64,000 bases of DNA from Nocardioides sp. 503. Its GTDB lineage: Bacteria > Actinomycetota > Actinomycetes > Propionibacteriales > Nocardioidaceae. The stretch spans positions 1 through 64,000 of the forward strand of contig NZ_SPUI01000010.1 in assembly GCF_004522095.1 (NCBI RefSeq), in the 5' to 3' direction. The notes below the pieces were generated by a model. The model was not told the origin of the DNA and made no database searches. It saw nothing but the letters and a program-made list of their open reading frames with translations. The translations under genes were made by a program, and so were the position numbers. Shown one piece after another: positions 7,666-15,585 of the stretch. How positions within the stretch are numbered: position 1 is the first letter of the stretch; each line of letters begins with the position of its first letter.

Positions 7666-10328
7666 TGCCCCGCTCCCGCCTCCACCGCCCGACCGTCGTC
7701 GGCCGCGTGCGCAGCGACCCCGGTCTGCTCGTCCTCATGGGGCTGGTCGTCGCGCTGACGACCGTCCTGACCGCCGCCGTCGGACCCCTCACCGAGCGCA
7801 CCGCCGACCGCGCCATCGCCGACACCGTGCGCGACGCCGGCACCCGCGGCACCGTCGTCGCGACCCTGCCGAAGGGCTACGACGACCCGCAGGGCAAGAG
7901 GCGGGACCCCCACGCCGCGGTGCGGCTGCGCCAGGACACGGAGTACGCCCAGAGCATGCTGCCCCCGGGCATCCGCTCGGTGCTGCGCCCGGGGGTCGCG
8001 ACGCTCACCTCGACGCCCCTGCACCTGCTCGACGCGGGGCCGGGGCGCTACCTGCGGCTGGCCTTCGTGGCGCCGCCGGACGGCGCACCCGAGGTCACCT
8101 ACACCGCTGGCCGGTCGCCGCGCGCCAGCGTCGGCGCCGGCGACGCCGACGTCACGATCCAGGACGACGAGGGCCCGTGGCCGGTCCAGGTCGCACTGTC
8201 GGAGGCGGCGGCCCTTGCGCTGCGGCTGCGCCCCGGCGACCGGGTGCCGGCCGAGACCGAGCAGCACCAGAGCGTCAACCTGCGCATCAGCGGCGTCTAC
8301 GCCGCCGCGGACCCCGACGACGACGCGTGGCAGGTGGTCACCGAGCTGCTGAACCCCACCCAGGGGGTCTCCGAGGGGATCGAGCGCACCTCGGCCGCCG
8401 CCCTGGTGAGCATCGACGCGCTGCCCGACCTGGAGCTGGCGGTCCCTGCGGAGGCGCTCACCCAGCGCACGATCTTCGTGCCGCGGCCCGAGCGGCTGCG
8501 CTGGAGCCGCTCGGCTGCGATCCAGCGCGAGGTCGGGTCCCTGGAGTCCTCCGGCGGGCTCGGCCAGCGCAAGACCTCCTGGAGCAGCCTGCTGGGTGGG
8601 GTGCTGGGGGAGGGGCGCGCGCAGGTCGCGTCCGCGCGCGGGCAGGCGCAGGTCCTGGTCGTGGGGCTGGTCGTGGCCGCGCTGCTGGTGCTGGTGCAGG
8701 CGGGCCAGCTGCTCGTACGCCGCCGCGCCGCCCCGGTGACGATGGCGCGCGAGCGCGGCGCGTCGGTGCTCGGCATCGCCGTCGAGCTGCTCGTGGAGTC
8801 CCTGGCCGTCGCGGCGCTCGGGACCGCGGTCGGCCTCGGCCTGACCCTGCTGCTCGTCGGCGACGCGGGCTGGGCCTGGACGCCGGTGCTCGTCGGGGCG
8901 GCCCTGGCCAGTCCGGTGCTGGGCGCGCTGCTCGCCGTGGAGGTGACCGGGCGCCGCGTGCCGGCCAACCGCACCGCACGCCGTACGGCGGCCAGGGTGC
9001 GGGTCGTCCGTCGGGTCGCCCTGGAGGCCGTCGTGCTGGGCGCCGCGGCGCTGTCCCTGGTGGCGCTGCGCCAGCGCGGCACGGGCGACCTCACCGCCGC
9101 CGGTGCCGCGACGTGGTGGGCGGTCGCCGGGACGGTCGTCGTGCTGCGGCTGCTGCCGCCCGCGCTGCGGCTGGCGCTGCGCGCCACGCGCCGGTCGGCC
9201 GGCAGCGTGCCGTTCCTCGTGACCGCCCGGCTCGCCCAGACCGGCGTCAGCGCGCTGCCCCTGCTCGTCGTGTCCCTCACGGTGGCCCAGCTGACGTTCG
9301 CCGTGGCGCTCGCCGCTACCGAGCAGGAGGGCCAGTCGGCGGGCGCGCTGCTCGCGGTGGGCGGCGACGCCCGGCTCACGACGACGGCAGGCCCCGACGT
9401 CGCCGGGACGGCCGACCGGATCGCCGACCGGCCGGGGGTGCGCGCCGCCGCCTCCGGTCGCGTCGCGGACGCCGTTCGGGTGTCCTCGGAGAGCAGCGCC
9501 GGGAGCGTGCGCCTCGTCGTGGTCGACGCCCCCGCCTACGAGCAGCTGCTGGTCCGGAGCGACCTGCCCGACGCGCCCGCCCTCGACCGGCTGACCTCGG
9601 GCGACGGCGAGCGGGTGCCGGCCCTGCTGCTCGGAGGTGCTGCGGGCCTGCGCGACGGCCTCGTCGTCACCTGGGACGACACCAACATCCCGCTCTCCGT
9701 CGTGGGCACCGCGCCACGGGTGGACGCCTCGGTGGACCCGGTGGTGGTCGTGGACGCCGAGGCCTTCGCCGCGGCCGGCGCGATCGCCCCGCCCGACACC
9801 GTGTGGGCGGTCGGACCCGGCGCGGCGTCGGCGCTCACGCACGCCGCGGGCTCGTCCGGCTCGGTCGTCCGGTACGCCGACACGCTCGACGCCCGCCGGG
9901 ACGCACCGCTCCCCGAGGGACTGGTCCGGCTCGCCGTGGCGGCCTCGGCCCTGCTGCTCCTCCTCGCGGTCCTCGGGGTGGTCCTGTCCGCCCTCACCGA
10001 GGCCCCGGCCCGGAGCGCGTCGCTGGGACGCCTGCGTGCCCTCGGGCTGCGCGACGGCGACCTGCGCCGCGTCCTGGCCGGCGAGCTGCTCGTGCCCGTC
10101 GCCGTCGCGGCACTCGCCGGGCTCGCGCTCGGGGTGTCGGCCGCCCGGGTCGTGGTCGGCTCGCTCGACCTGGAGCGGATCACCGGCCAGACCGGCACGC
10201 CGTCGCTCGTCGTGCCGTGGTGGACCGCCCTGGTGGTCGTGGCCCTGCTGGTCGCCGCGCTGGCGGTGGCCGCCGTCGAGTGGCGCCGGCTGCGGCGTCG
10301 GGTGCTCGCCCAGCTGCTGCGCAGCTGA
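7665..10328 (+). CDS. Second FtsX-like ABC permease
   Basis: This 887-residue membrane protein has a first helix at about residues 20-45, an extracytoplasmic domain, and helices from about 326 onward (VVGLVVAALLVLVQAGQLLV). A second soluble domain precedes three C-terminal helices (about 750-875). The ATG at 7665 overlaps the TGA of the first permease (TGATG), so the two are coupled. It is paralogous in topology to its upstream neighbour but shorter. The two permeases with two ATPases probably form one complex. The gene ends the operon; the next gene starts 259 bp downstream. Confidence 0.83.
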   Translation: MPRSRLHRPTVVGRVRSDPGLLVLMGLVVALTTVLTAAVGPLTERTADRAIADTVRDAGTRGTVVATLPKGYDDPQGKRRDPHAAVRLRQDTEYAQSMLPPGIRSVLRPGVATLTSTPLHLLDAGPGRYLRLAFVAPPDGAPEVTYTAGRSPRASVGAGDADVTIQDDEGPWPVQVALSEAAALALRLRPGDRVPAETEQHQSVNLRISGVYAAADPDDDAWQVVTELLNPTQGVSEGIERTSAAALVSIDALPDLELAVPAEALTQRTIFVPRPERLRWSRSAAIQREVGSLESSGGLGQRKTSWSSLLGGVLGEGRAQVASARGQAQVLVVGLVVAALLVLVQAGQLLVRRRAAPVTMARERGASVLGIAVELLVESLAVAALGTAVGLGLTLLLVGDAGWAWTPVLVGAALASPVLGALLAVEVTGRRVPANRTARRTAARVRVVRRVALEAVVLGAAALSLVALRQRGTGDLTAAGAATWWAVAGTVVVLRLLPPALRLALRATRRSAGSVPFLVTARLAQTGVSALPLLVVSLTVAQLTFAVALAATEQEGQSAGALLAVGGDARLTTTAGPDVAGTADRIADRPGVRAAASGRVADAVRVSSESSAGSVRLVVVDAPAYEQLLVRSDLPDAPALDRLTSGDGERVPALLLGGAAGLRDGLVVTWDDTNIPLSVVGTAPRVDASVDPVVVVDAEAFAAAGAIAPPDTVWAVGPGAASALTHAAGSSGSVVRYADTLDARRDAPLPEGLVRLAVAASALLLLLAVLGVVLSALTEAPARSASLGRLRALGLRDGDLRRVLAGELLVPVAVAALAGLALGVSAARVVVGSLDLERITGQTGTPSLVVPWWTALVVVALLVAALAVAAVEWRRLRRRVLAQLLRS

Positions 10329-10379
10329 CCCGCTGCACCCGATCGGGAGCGTCGGCTCACGCGCCGCGACGGGGCGCGG

Positions 10380-10385
10380 TAGTCT
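10380..10385 (+). promoter_or_regulatory. Candidate -10 box TAGTCT before the helicase gene
   Basis: This hexamer lies about 200 bp ahead of the helicase start, so it predicts a leader close to 195 nt. The leader (10392-10587) has no convincing ORF of its own. It ends in a strong AAGGAGGAG ribosome-binding site. Confidence 0.3.
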
Positions 10386-10587
10386 TGGTGCCAGCACCGG
10401 CCTCGCAGGTTGGCCGGGTGCGTCCGGTCCAGCTCGGTGATCGCGCTCAGATGCCGTCGGACCGAGCATCGTCGCGGGGTGTGCGCCACGCCCACTCCGC
10501 TCGACGTCCCGTCGGCCCCAGCCCCGGGACAGCGTGCGGTGCCGCAGGTCTGCCCCGGCAGCCGCGCGGCACCCGAAGGAGGAGTCT

Positions 10588-12723
10588 GTGGCCCGACGAG
10601 GCCCGCGCCGTACCGGCGCCACGCGTACCGCCCCGCGCAACCAGCGGCGCGGCCGCAACCTCGACAACGAGGGCATCATCCCGGTCCTCGCCCGCGCCGT
10701 GCGCGAGGTCGAGAACGAGGTCCAGCGCGGACCGGTGAGCCGCTCCGCGCGCACGAAGTTCCAGGTCATCGCGCTGCTCGTGCGCGAGGAGCGCTCCCGC
10801 GTCAAGGCCGACAAGGAGTCGACCGAGGCCCAGCGCGGCGAGAAGCTCAAGCGCCTCGACGGGGTCGCCACGATCCTCGCCAAGACCGCCGCGCGCGACA
10901 CCTCCCTGCTCTCGCTGCTGGCCGAGGACGCCGAGATCTCCGACGCGGCGCAGACCCTGCTGCGCCAGTTCCTCGAGGAGGCCGGCCTGGAGGTGCCCGA
11001 GGAGGAGGAGCCGACCGTCGTCGAGCTGCCCACCTCCCTGCACCCGGCCCGCCGGGTGGTGCCGCAGTCGGTCGTCTCCCGCCAGCTGTCCAACCCCTTC
11101 CTCACGCCCGACTTCTCCACGCCCCCGCCGCAGCCCGTGAAGTCCGGCCGGCTCGCCACGTGGGAGCTCCTCGAGCCGCTCTTCCGGTCCTTCGAGTACG
11201 GCGGCGCCTCGTCCTGCATGCACCTGCCGGAGCCCACCACGGCGCTCCGGCTGCCGCCGGGCCTGGAGCTGATGCCCCACCAGGCGCAGGTGGTGGCCGC
11301 CGCCGAGGGGGGGCACCGCACGTTCCTGCTGGCCGACGAGCCCGGCCTGGGCAAGACCGCCCAGGCGCTGCTCGCCGCCCACGCCGCCGACGCCTTCCCG
11401 CTGCTGGTCGTCGTCCCCAACGTCGTCAAGACCAACTGGGCCCGCGAGGCCAGCCTCTGGACCCCCAACCGTCCGGTGACGGTGATCCACGGCGACGGCG
11501 ACGAGATCGACGCGTTCGCCGACATCATCGTCGTCAACTACGAGGTCCTGGACCGCCACGTCGGCTGGCTGGGCGACCTCGGCTTCCGCGGCATGGTGGT
11601 CGACGAGGCCCACTTCATCAAGAACAAGAAGTCCCAGCGCTCCCAGCACGTGCTGCAGCTGTCCGACCGGATCCGGTCGCGCACCGTCCGACCGCTGCTG
11701 ATGGCCCTCACCGGCACCCCGTTGATCAACGACATCGACGACTTCCGGGCGATCTGGCAGTTCCTGGGGTGGATCGGCGAGAAGTCGCCCGGTCCCGCGC
11801 TCATGCAGGCCCTCGAGGAGACCGGGCTGACGCCGGTCGACCCGGGCTTCTACCCCAACGCGCGCAACAGTGTCATCGAGCTGGGCATCGTGCGCCGTCG
11901 CAAGATCGACGTCGCCAAGGACATCCCCGCCCGTCGCGTGGCCGACCTCCCGGTCGAGCTGGACGACGTCATCGGGCGCTCGATCCGCGACGCCGAGCGC
12001 GAGCTCGCCGCGCGGATGGTGGCGCGCTACCGCACGGCGCTCGAGACCCGCTCCTCCGGCGTCCAGGTCGAGGGCATAGACCACGAGCTCGTCCGCCGCG
12101 TGGCCGGCTGGGAGCTCTCCGACTCCGAGTCCGCCAAGACCGGCGAGAACGTCTTCGGCATGGTCCGTCGCATCGGCCAGGCCAAGGCCGGACTGGCCGC
12201 CGACTACGCCGCCCAGCTCGCGCGCAACGTCGGCAAGGTCGTCTTCTTCGCCAAGCACGTCGACGTCATGGACCTCGCCGAGGAGACCTTCACCAAGCGG
12301 GGCATCGGCTTCGCCTCCATCCGCGGCGACCAGTCCGCGGCCAAGCGGCAGCGCAACATCGACGCCTTCGTCAACGACCCCGACGTGCACATCGCGGTGT
12401 GCTCGCTCATGGCCGCCGGCGTGGGCCTCAACCTCCAGGTCGCCTCCAACGTCGTGCTCGCCGAGCTGTCGTGGACCGACGCCGAGCAGACGCAGGCCAT
12501 CGACCGTGTCCACCGCATCGGCCAGGAGGAGCCGGTCACCGCGTGGCGGATCATCGCCGCGCAGACGATCGACACCAAGATCGCCGAGCTCATCGACAGC
12601 AAGGCCGGCCTGGCCGCTCGTGCTCTCGACGGCTCGGACGAAGAGATCGGCGCGTCCTCCGACGTCCAGCTCGAGGCGCTCGTCGCCCTCCTCACCGAGG
12701 CGCTGGAGGACGAGGCGCTCTAG
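10588..12723 (+). CDS. SNF2-type DEAD/DEAH-box helicase/ATPase
   Basis: This 711-residue SF2 protein has an N-terminal region of about 200 residues with no recognised domain, followed by a full SNF2-like motor. Visible motifs are motif I DEPGLGKTAQ (about residues 250-259), motif II DEAH (about 339-342), motif III TGTPLIND, and motif VI DRVHRIGQ (about 639-646), which is diagnostic of the SNF2/HARP-like group. It should translocate on or remodel DNA or protein-DNA complexes. The GTG at 10588 is chosen because AAGGAGGAG ends a few bases before it. There is no restriction, methylase or DISARM-like partner nearby, so a defence role is not supported by context. Confidence 0.88.
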   Translation: MARRGPRRTGATRTAPRNQRRGRNLDNEGIIPVLARAVREVENEVQRGPVSRSARTKFQVIALLVREERSRVKADKESTEAQRGEKLKRLDGVATILAKTAARDTSLLSLLAEDAEISDAAQTLLRQFLEEAGLEVPEEEEPTVVELPTSLHPARRVVPQSVVSRQLSNPFLTPDFSTPPPQPVKSGRLATWELLEPLFRSFEYGGASSCMHLPEPTTALRLPPGLELMPHQAQVVAAAEGGHRTFLLADEPGLGKTAQALLAAHAADAFPLLVVVPNVVKTNWAREASLWTPNRPVTVIHGDGDEIDAFADIIVVNYEVLDRHVGWLGDLGFRGMVVDEAHFIKNKKSQRSQHVLQLSDRIRSRTVRPLLMALTGTPLINDIDDFRAIWQFLGWIGEKSPGPALMQALEETGLTPVDPGFYPNARNSVIELGIVRRRKIDVAKDIPARRVADLPVELDDVIGRSIRDAERELAARMVARYRTALETRSSGVQVEGIDHELVRRVAGWELSDSESAKTGENVFGMVRRIGQAKAGLAADYAAQLARNVGKVVFFAKHVDVMDLAEETFTKRGIGFASIRGDQSAAKRQRNIDAFVNDPDVHIAVCSLMAAGVGLNLQVASNVVLAELSWTDAEQTQAIDRVHRIGQEEPVTAWRIIAAQTIDTKIAELIDSKAGLAARALDGSDEEIGASSDVQLEALVALLTEALEDEAL

Positions 12724-12800
12724 TCCACCGGACGCGGGAGGTAAAGACTCGCCGTCGGATCGGTTCGGGGGCCCTCGTTACCGATAGACCTGCACCGGTC

Positions 12801-12828
12801 GAGGCCGCCGCCCCAATCCGGCGGTCTC
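12801..12828. terminator. Hairpin between convergent helicase and enoyl-CoA hydratase genes
   Basis: The 10-bp arms GAGGCCGCCG and CGGCGGTCTC (one mismatch) flank an 8-nt loop in the 129-bp gap between two convergent genes. It is a plausible bidirectional terminator without a U-tract, as is common in high-GC actinobacteria. Confidence 0.5.
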
Positions 12829-12852
12829 GGCTGCCTGGGGCGCGACCGGGCC

Positions 12853-13722
12853 CTAGAAGATGCGGGGCAGGTCGCTCGTCGTACCGGTGAAGCGGGGCTC
12901 GCGCTTCTCGCGGAACGCCGCCACGCCCTCCTTGCCGTCGCCGATCGAGGTGTAGAACATCGCCAGCGAGTCGGACAGGTGGGCCTCGAGCGGGTCGGCC
13001 GCGGCGCCGTTGCGGTAGAGCATCTGCTTGGCCAGACCGAGAGCCACGGGGGAGCGGGCGACCACGAAGGACCGGGCGAGCTCCTGCGCCGCCGTCAGCA
13101 GGTCCTCGGGCTCGTGCACCGAGCGGAGCAGCCGGCCGGCGAGCGCCTGCTCGGCGGTCAGGATGTCGGCGGCGTAGACCCACTCCAGGGCCTGCTGGAT
13201 GCCGACGATGCGCGGCAGGAACCACGTCGACGCCGCCTCGGGGACGATGCCCAGGCGGCCGAAGACGAAGCCGATGCGTGCCTTCGTCGAGGCCAGACGG
13301 AGGTCCATCGCCAGCGTCATGGTGGCGCCGATGCCGACGGCGGGCCCGTTGATGGCGGCGATGACGGGCTTGGGCAGCGCGTGGATCGCGAGCGTGACGC
13401 GGCCACCGGTGTCGCGGACGCCGTCGTGGTACGGCGCCTCGGTGAGGTGCCCGCGCAGCTCCTCGGGCGTCGGGCTCAGGGTCTCGTCCAGGCCGAAGAC
13501 GTTGCCCTCGGCCGAGAGGTCCATGCCGGCGCAGAACGCCCGTCCGGCGCCGGTGACGACCACCGCACGGACGGCGTCGTCGTGCGCGTCGACGAGGAAC
13601 ACCCGCTCCAGCTCGCGCGCCATCGTCAGGTCGAAGGCGTTGAGCGCGTCGGGGCGGCTGAGGGTCAGCGTGGCCACCCCGTCGCCGTCGACCTCCCAGG
13701 TGAGGGCGTCGTAGCCGGTCAT
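12853..13722 (-). CDS. Enoyl-CoA hydratase/isomerase (crotonase) family protein
   Basis: This 289-residue crotonase-fold protein carries the oxyanion-hole segments AFCAGMDLS and GPAVGIGATMTLAMD, plus LGIVPEAAST, where a catalytic acidic residue normally lies. The AVGIGA segment lacks the first catalytic Glu of classical hydratases, so an isomerase or other crotonase reaction is possible. It probably acts on acyl-CoA in fatty-acid or side-chain degradation. The ATG at 13722 overlaps the stop of the upstream LCP gene (ATGA), so the gene is cotranscribed with a cell-wall gene although no functional link is obvious. Confidence 0.88.
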   Translation of the reverse strand: MTGYDALTWEVDGDGVATLTLSRPDALNAFDLTMARELERVFLVDAHDDAVRAVVVTGAGRAFCAGMDLSAEGNVFGLDETLSPTPEELRGHLTEAPYHDGVRDTGGRVTLAIHALPKPVIAAINGPAVGIGATMTLAMDLRLASTKARIGFVFGRLGIVPEAASTWFLPRIVGIQQALEWVYAADILTAEQALAGRLLRSVHEPEDLLTAAQELARSFVVARSPVALGLAKQMLYRNGAAADPLEAHLSDSLAMFYTSIGDGKEGVAAFREKREPRFTGTTSDLPRIF

Positions 13723-14963
13723 CGGCGGCCCGGCAGGCCGCTGGGCGTGCACTGCGCGTCGGTGATGTCGTCGGTCTTGTCCTGGATGAAGGCCTGGAAG
13801 ATCGGCTCAGCGCGGTCCCGGTCCCAGTTGTTGGCCGAGCCGTCGGTGACCGGCATCGTGCAGGTGCGCCCGTCCTTGCCGCCGACCTTGGTCATCGCGA
13901 GCGCCCAGCGGCCGGCGTCCAGCGTGCTCGTGTCCTCGCCGAAGCCGAAGAAGCCGGGCACCGAGTGGTTGAGGCGCCACCAGCGCACCGGGTTGAGGAC
14001 CGACCAGGGGGAGAGCACCTTGTCGCCGATCGCCGCGACGACCTCGCGCTGGCGCTGGACGCGCTCGAGATCGCCCAGGGGCGACTGCTTGCGGGAGCGG
14101 GAGTAGGCCAGCGCGACGGTGCCGTCGACCTCCTGGCAGCCCTTCTTGATGTTGAGGCCGGCCAGCTTGTCCTTGATGCCCTTCTTGGGGCAGACCTCGA
14201 TGCCGCCCACGGAGTCGACCACGCCCGCGACGCCGCCGAGCCCGATCTCGACGTACTCGTCGATGCGGATGCCGGTCTCGCCCTCGATTGTCTGAACGAG
14301 CAGCTGCGCGCCGCCCCGGGAGTAGGCGGAGTTGATCTTGCTGTTGCCGTGGCCGGGCATGTCGACGATCGAGTCGCGCGGGATCGAGAGCAGCACGTCG
14401 GGTCCGTCGCCGGTGTGGAGCAGCATGATCGTGTCGGTCAGCTCGCTCTTGGGGTTGCCGGTGCTCAGCTTCTTGCGCTCCTCGGCCGTCAGTCCCTTGC
14501 GGGAGTCGCTGCCGACGAGGAGGTACGTCGTGCCCGGCTGGTCGCCGGGGCGGTCGCCGTCGGGCGCGAAGGTCACCTTGTCGGTGCTGTTCCACGCGAA
14601 GAACGGCACCGCGACCGTGTAGACGAGCCACAGCGCCAGCAGCAGCGCGACCAGGCGGAACCAGAAGCGGGGCCGGCGGAACCGGCCGGAGCCGCCCGCA
14701 CTGCCTCCGCCGTGCTGGGGCGGGGTGGGCGCGGGTGCGGGCACCGGACGGCGCGGTGGCTCGCCCCCGGCGGGCTGGGTGGGCATGACGCGGGTCTCGT
14801 CGTCGCGCCGCTGCGTGCGGCGCGTGGGCTCCTGCGCCGGGCGCTGCTGGCGCGGGATGGCGCGCGTCGCGTCGGGCGGCGGCTCCTGCCCGCCCTTGGC
14901 GCCGTAGAGCCAGCCGTAGTTCGTCCCGTCCTCGGGACCGCCGTTCCCGGGACGATCTGCCAT
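13719..14963 (-). CDS. LytR-CpsA-Psr (LCP) family glycopolymer transferase
   Basis: This 414-residue protein has a proline/arginine-rich cytoplasmic N-terminus (about residues 1-110) and one transmembrane helix (FRLVALLLALWLVYTVAVPF). The extracytoplasmic LCP domain contains YLLVGSDSRKG, a DTIMLLH segment and SIPRDS followed by KINSAY. LCP enzymes move glycopolymers from polyprenyl-phosphate carriers to peptidoglycan or other acceptors. A homologue of mycobacterial CpsA/Lcp1 is plausible given the galactan genes further along. The gene is leaderless: a minus-strand TAGCGT (14971-14976) ends 7 nt before the ATG. Confidence 0.92.
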   Translation of the reverse strand: MADRPGNGGPEDGTNYGWLYGAKGGQEPPPDATRAIPRQQRPAQEPTRRTQRRDDETRVMPTQPAGGEPPRRPVPAPAPTPPQHGGGSAGGSGRFRRPRFWFRLVALLLALWLVYTVAVPFFAWNSTDKVTFAPDGDRPGDQPGTTYLLVGSDSRKGLTAEERKKLSTGNPKSELTDTIMLLHTGDGPDVLLSIPRDSIVDMPGHGNSKINSAYSRGGAQLLVQTIEGETGIRIDEYVEIGLGGVAGVVDSVGGIEVCPKKGIKDKLAGLNIKKGCQEVDGTVALAYSRSRKQSPLGDLERVQRQREVVAAIGDKVLSPWSVLNPVRWWRLNHSVPGFFGFGEDTSTLDAGRWALAMTKVGGKDGRTCTMPVTDGSANNWDRDRAEPIFQAFIQDKTDDITDAQCTPSGLPGRR

Positions 14964-14970
14964 GGCGCAG

Positions 14971-14980
14971 ACGCTACCGT
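14971..14980. promoter_or_regulatory. Overlapping divergent -10 boxes sharing one TA step
   Basis: On the plus strand TACCGT (14975-14980) precedes the thioesterase ATG by 6 nt. On the minus strand TAGCGT (positions 14976 to 14971) precedes the LCP ATG by 7 nt. The two hexamers share the TA at 14975-14976. Only 23 bp separate the two start codons, so both genes appear leaderless and polymerase binding in the two directions should be mutually exclusive. Confidence 0.6.
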
Positions 14981-14986
14981 GCGGAC

Positions 14987-15493
14987 ATGGGTGGACCTCT
15001 GGAAGCACGCACTCCGTCGTACGCCCGTGTCTCGCTGGCGATCATCACCTCCCAGAACGAGGCCAACCTGCTGGGCAACATCCACGGCGGCGAGATCGTC
15101 AAGCTCGCCGACACCACCGCGGGTGCCGTGGCCCAGCGCCACAGCGCCGGGCCGGCCGTGACCGCGGCACTCGACGAGATGGCGTTCCTGGCGCCCGTGC
15201 ACGTCGGCGACATCGTGCGCACCTTCGGCCAGGTCAACTGGGCCGGCACGTCGTCGATGGAGATCGGGGTCCGGGTCGAGGCCCAGCCGTGGAACGAGCC
15301 GTCCGCCGAGACGCTGCACGTCGCGTCGGCCTACTTCGTGTTCGTCGCCATCGACGAGGACGGCCGCCCGCGCGAGGTGCCGCCGCTGGGCACCGAGGGG
15401 CCCGACGACGTACGGCGGCTGCGGGAGGCCGAGATCCGCCGAGCGCACCGCCTTGCACGCAAGCGGGAGATCGACGAGGGCCGCGACGTCTGA
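14987..15493 (+). CDS. Acyl-CoA thioesterase (hotdog fold)
   Basis: This 168-residue single-hotdog protein has the acyl-CoA hydrolase pattern NEANLLGNIHGGEIVKLADTTAG (Asn and Gly-Asn-x-His-Gly-Gly, then Asp) at about residues 24-46, and VHVGDIVRTFGQVNWAGTSSM in the second half. It should hydrolyse acyl-CoA thioesters to free acid and CoA in the cytoplasm. The ATG lies 6 nt after a TACCGT hexamer and has no Shine-Dalgarno sequence, indicating a leaderless mRNA. It is divergent from the LCP gene, with 23 bp between start codons. The chain-length preference is unknown. Confidence 0.88.
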   Translation: MGGPLEARTPSYARVSLAIITSQNEANLLGNIHGGEIVKLADTTAGAVAQRHSAGPAVTAALDEMAFLAPVHVGDIVRTFGQVNWAGTSSMEIGVRVEAQPWNEPSAETLHVASAYFVFVAIDEDGRPREVPPLGTEGPDDVRRLREAEIRRAHRLARKREIDEGRDV

Positions 15494-15585
15494 GGTCTCG
15501 GCGCGTCGCAACGCGTGTGACGCGTGGGACTGGTGATACTGGCTGGCAGCACTGTCCTTCCCCCGGTGCTGGAAAGAGGCGTCCC

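Noticed and set aside
10588..12723. Phage-defence island around the SNF2 helicase
   Set aside because: The neighbours are an ABC exporter and an enoyl-CoA hydratase. No methylase, nuclease, PLD or other defence partner is within reach.
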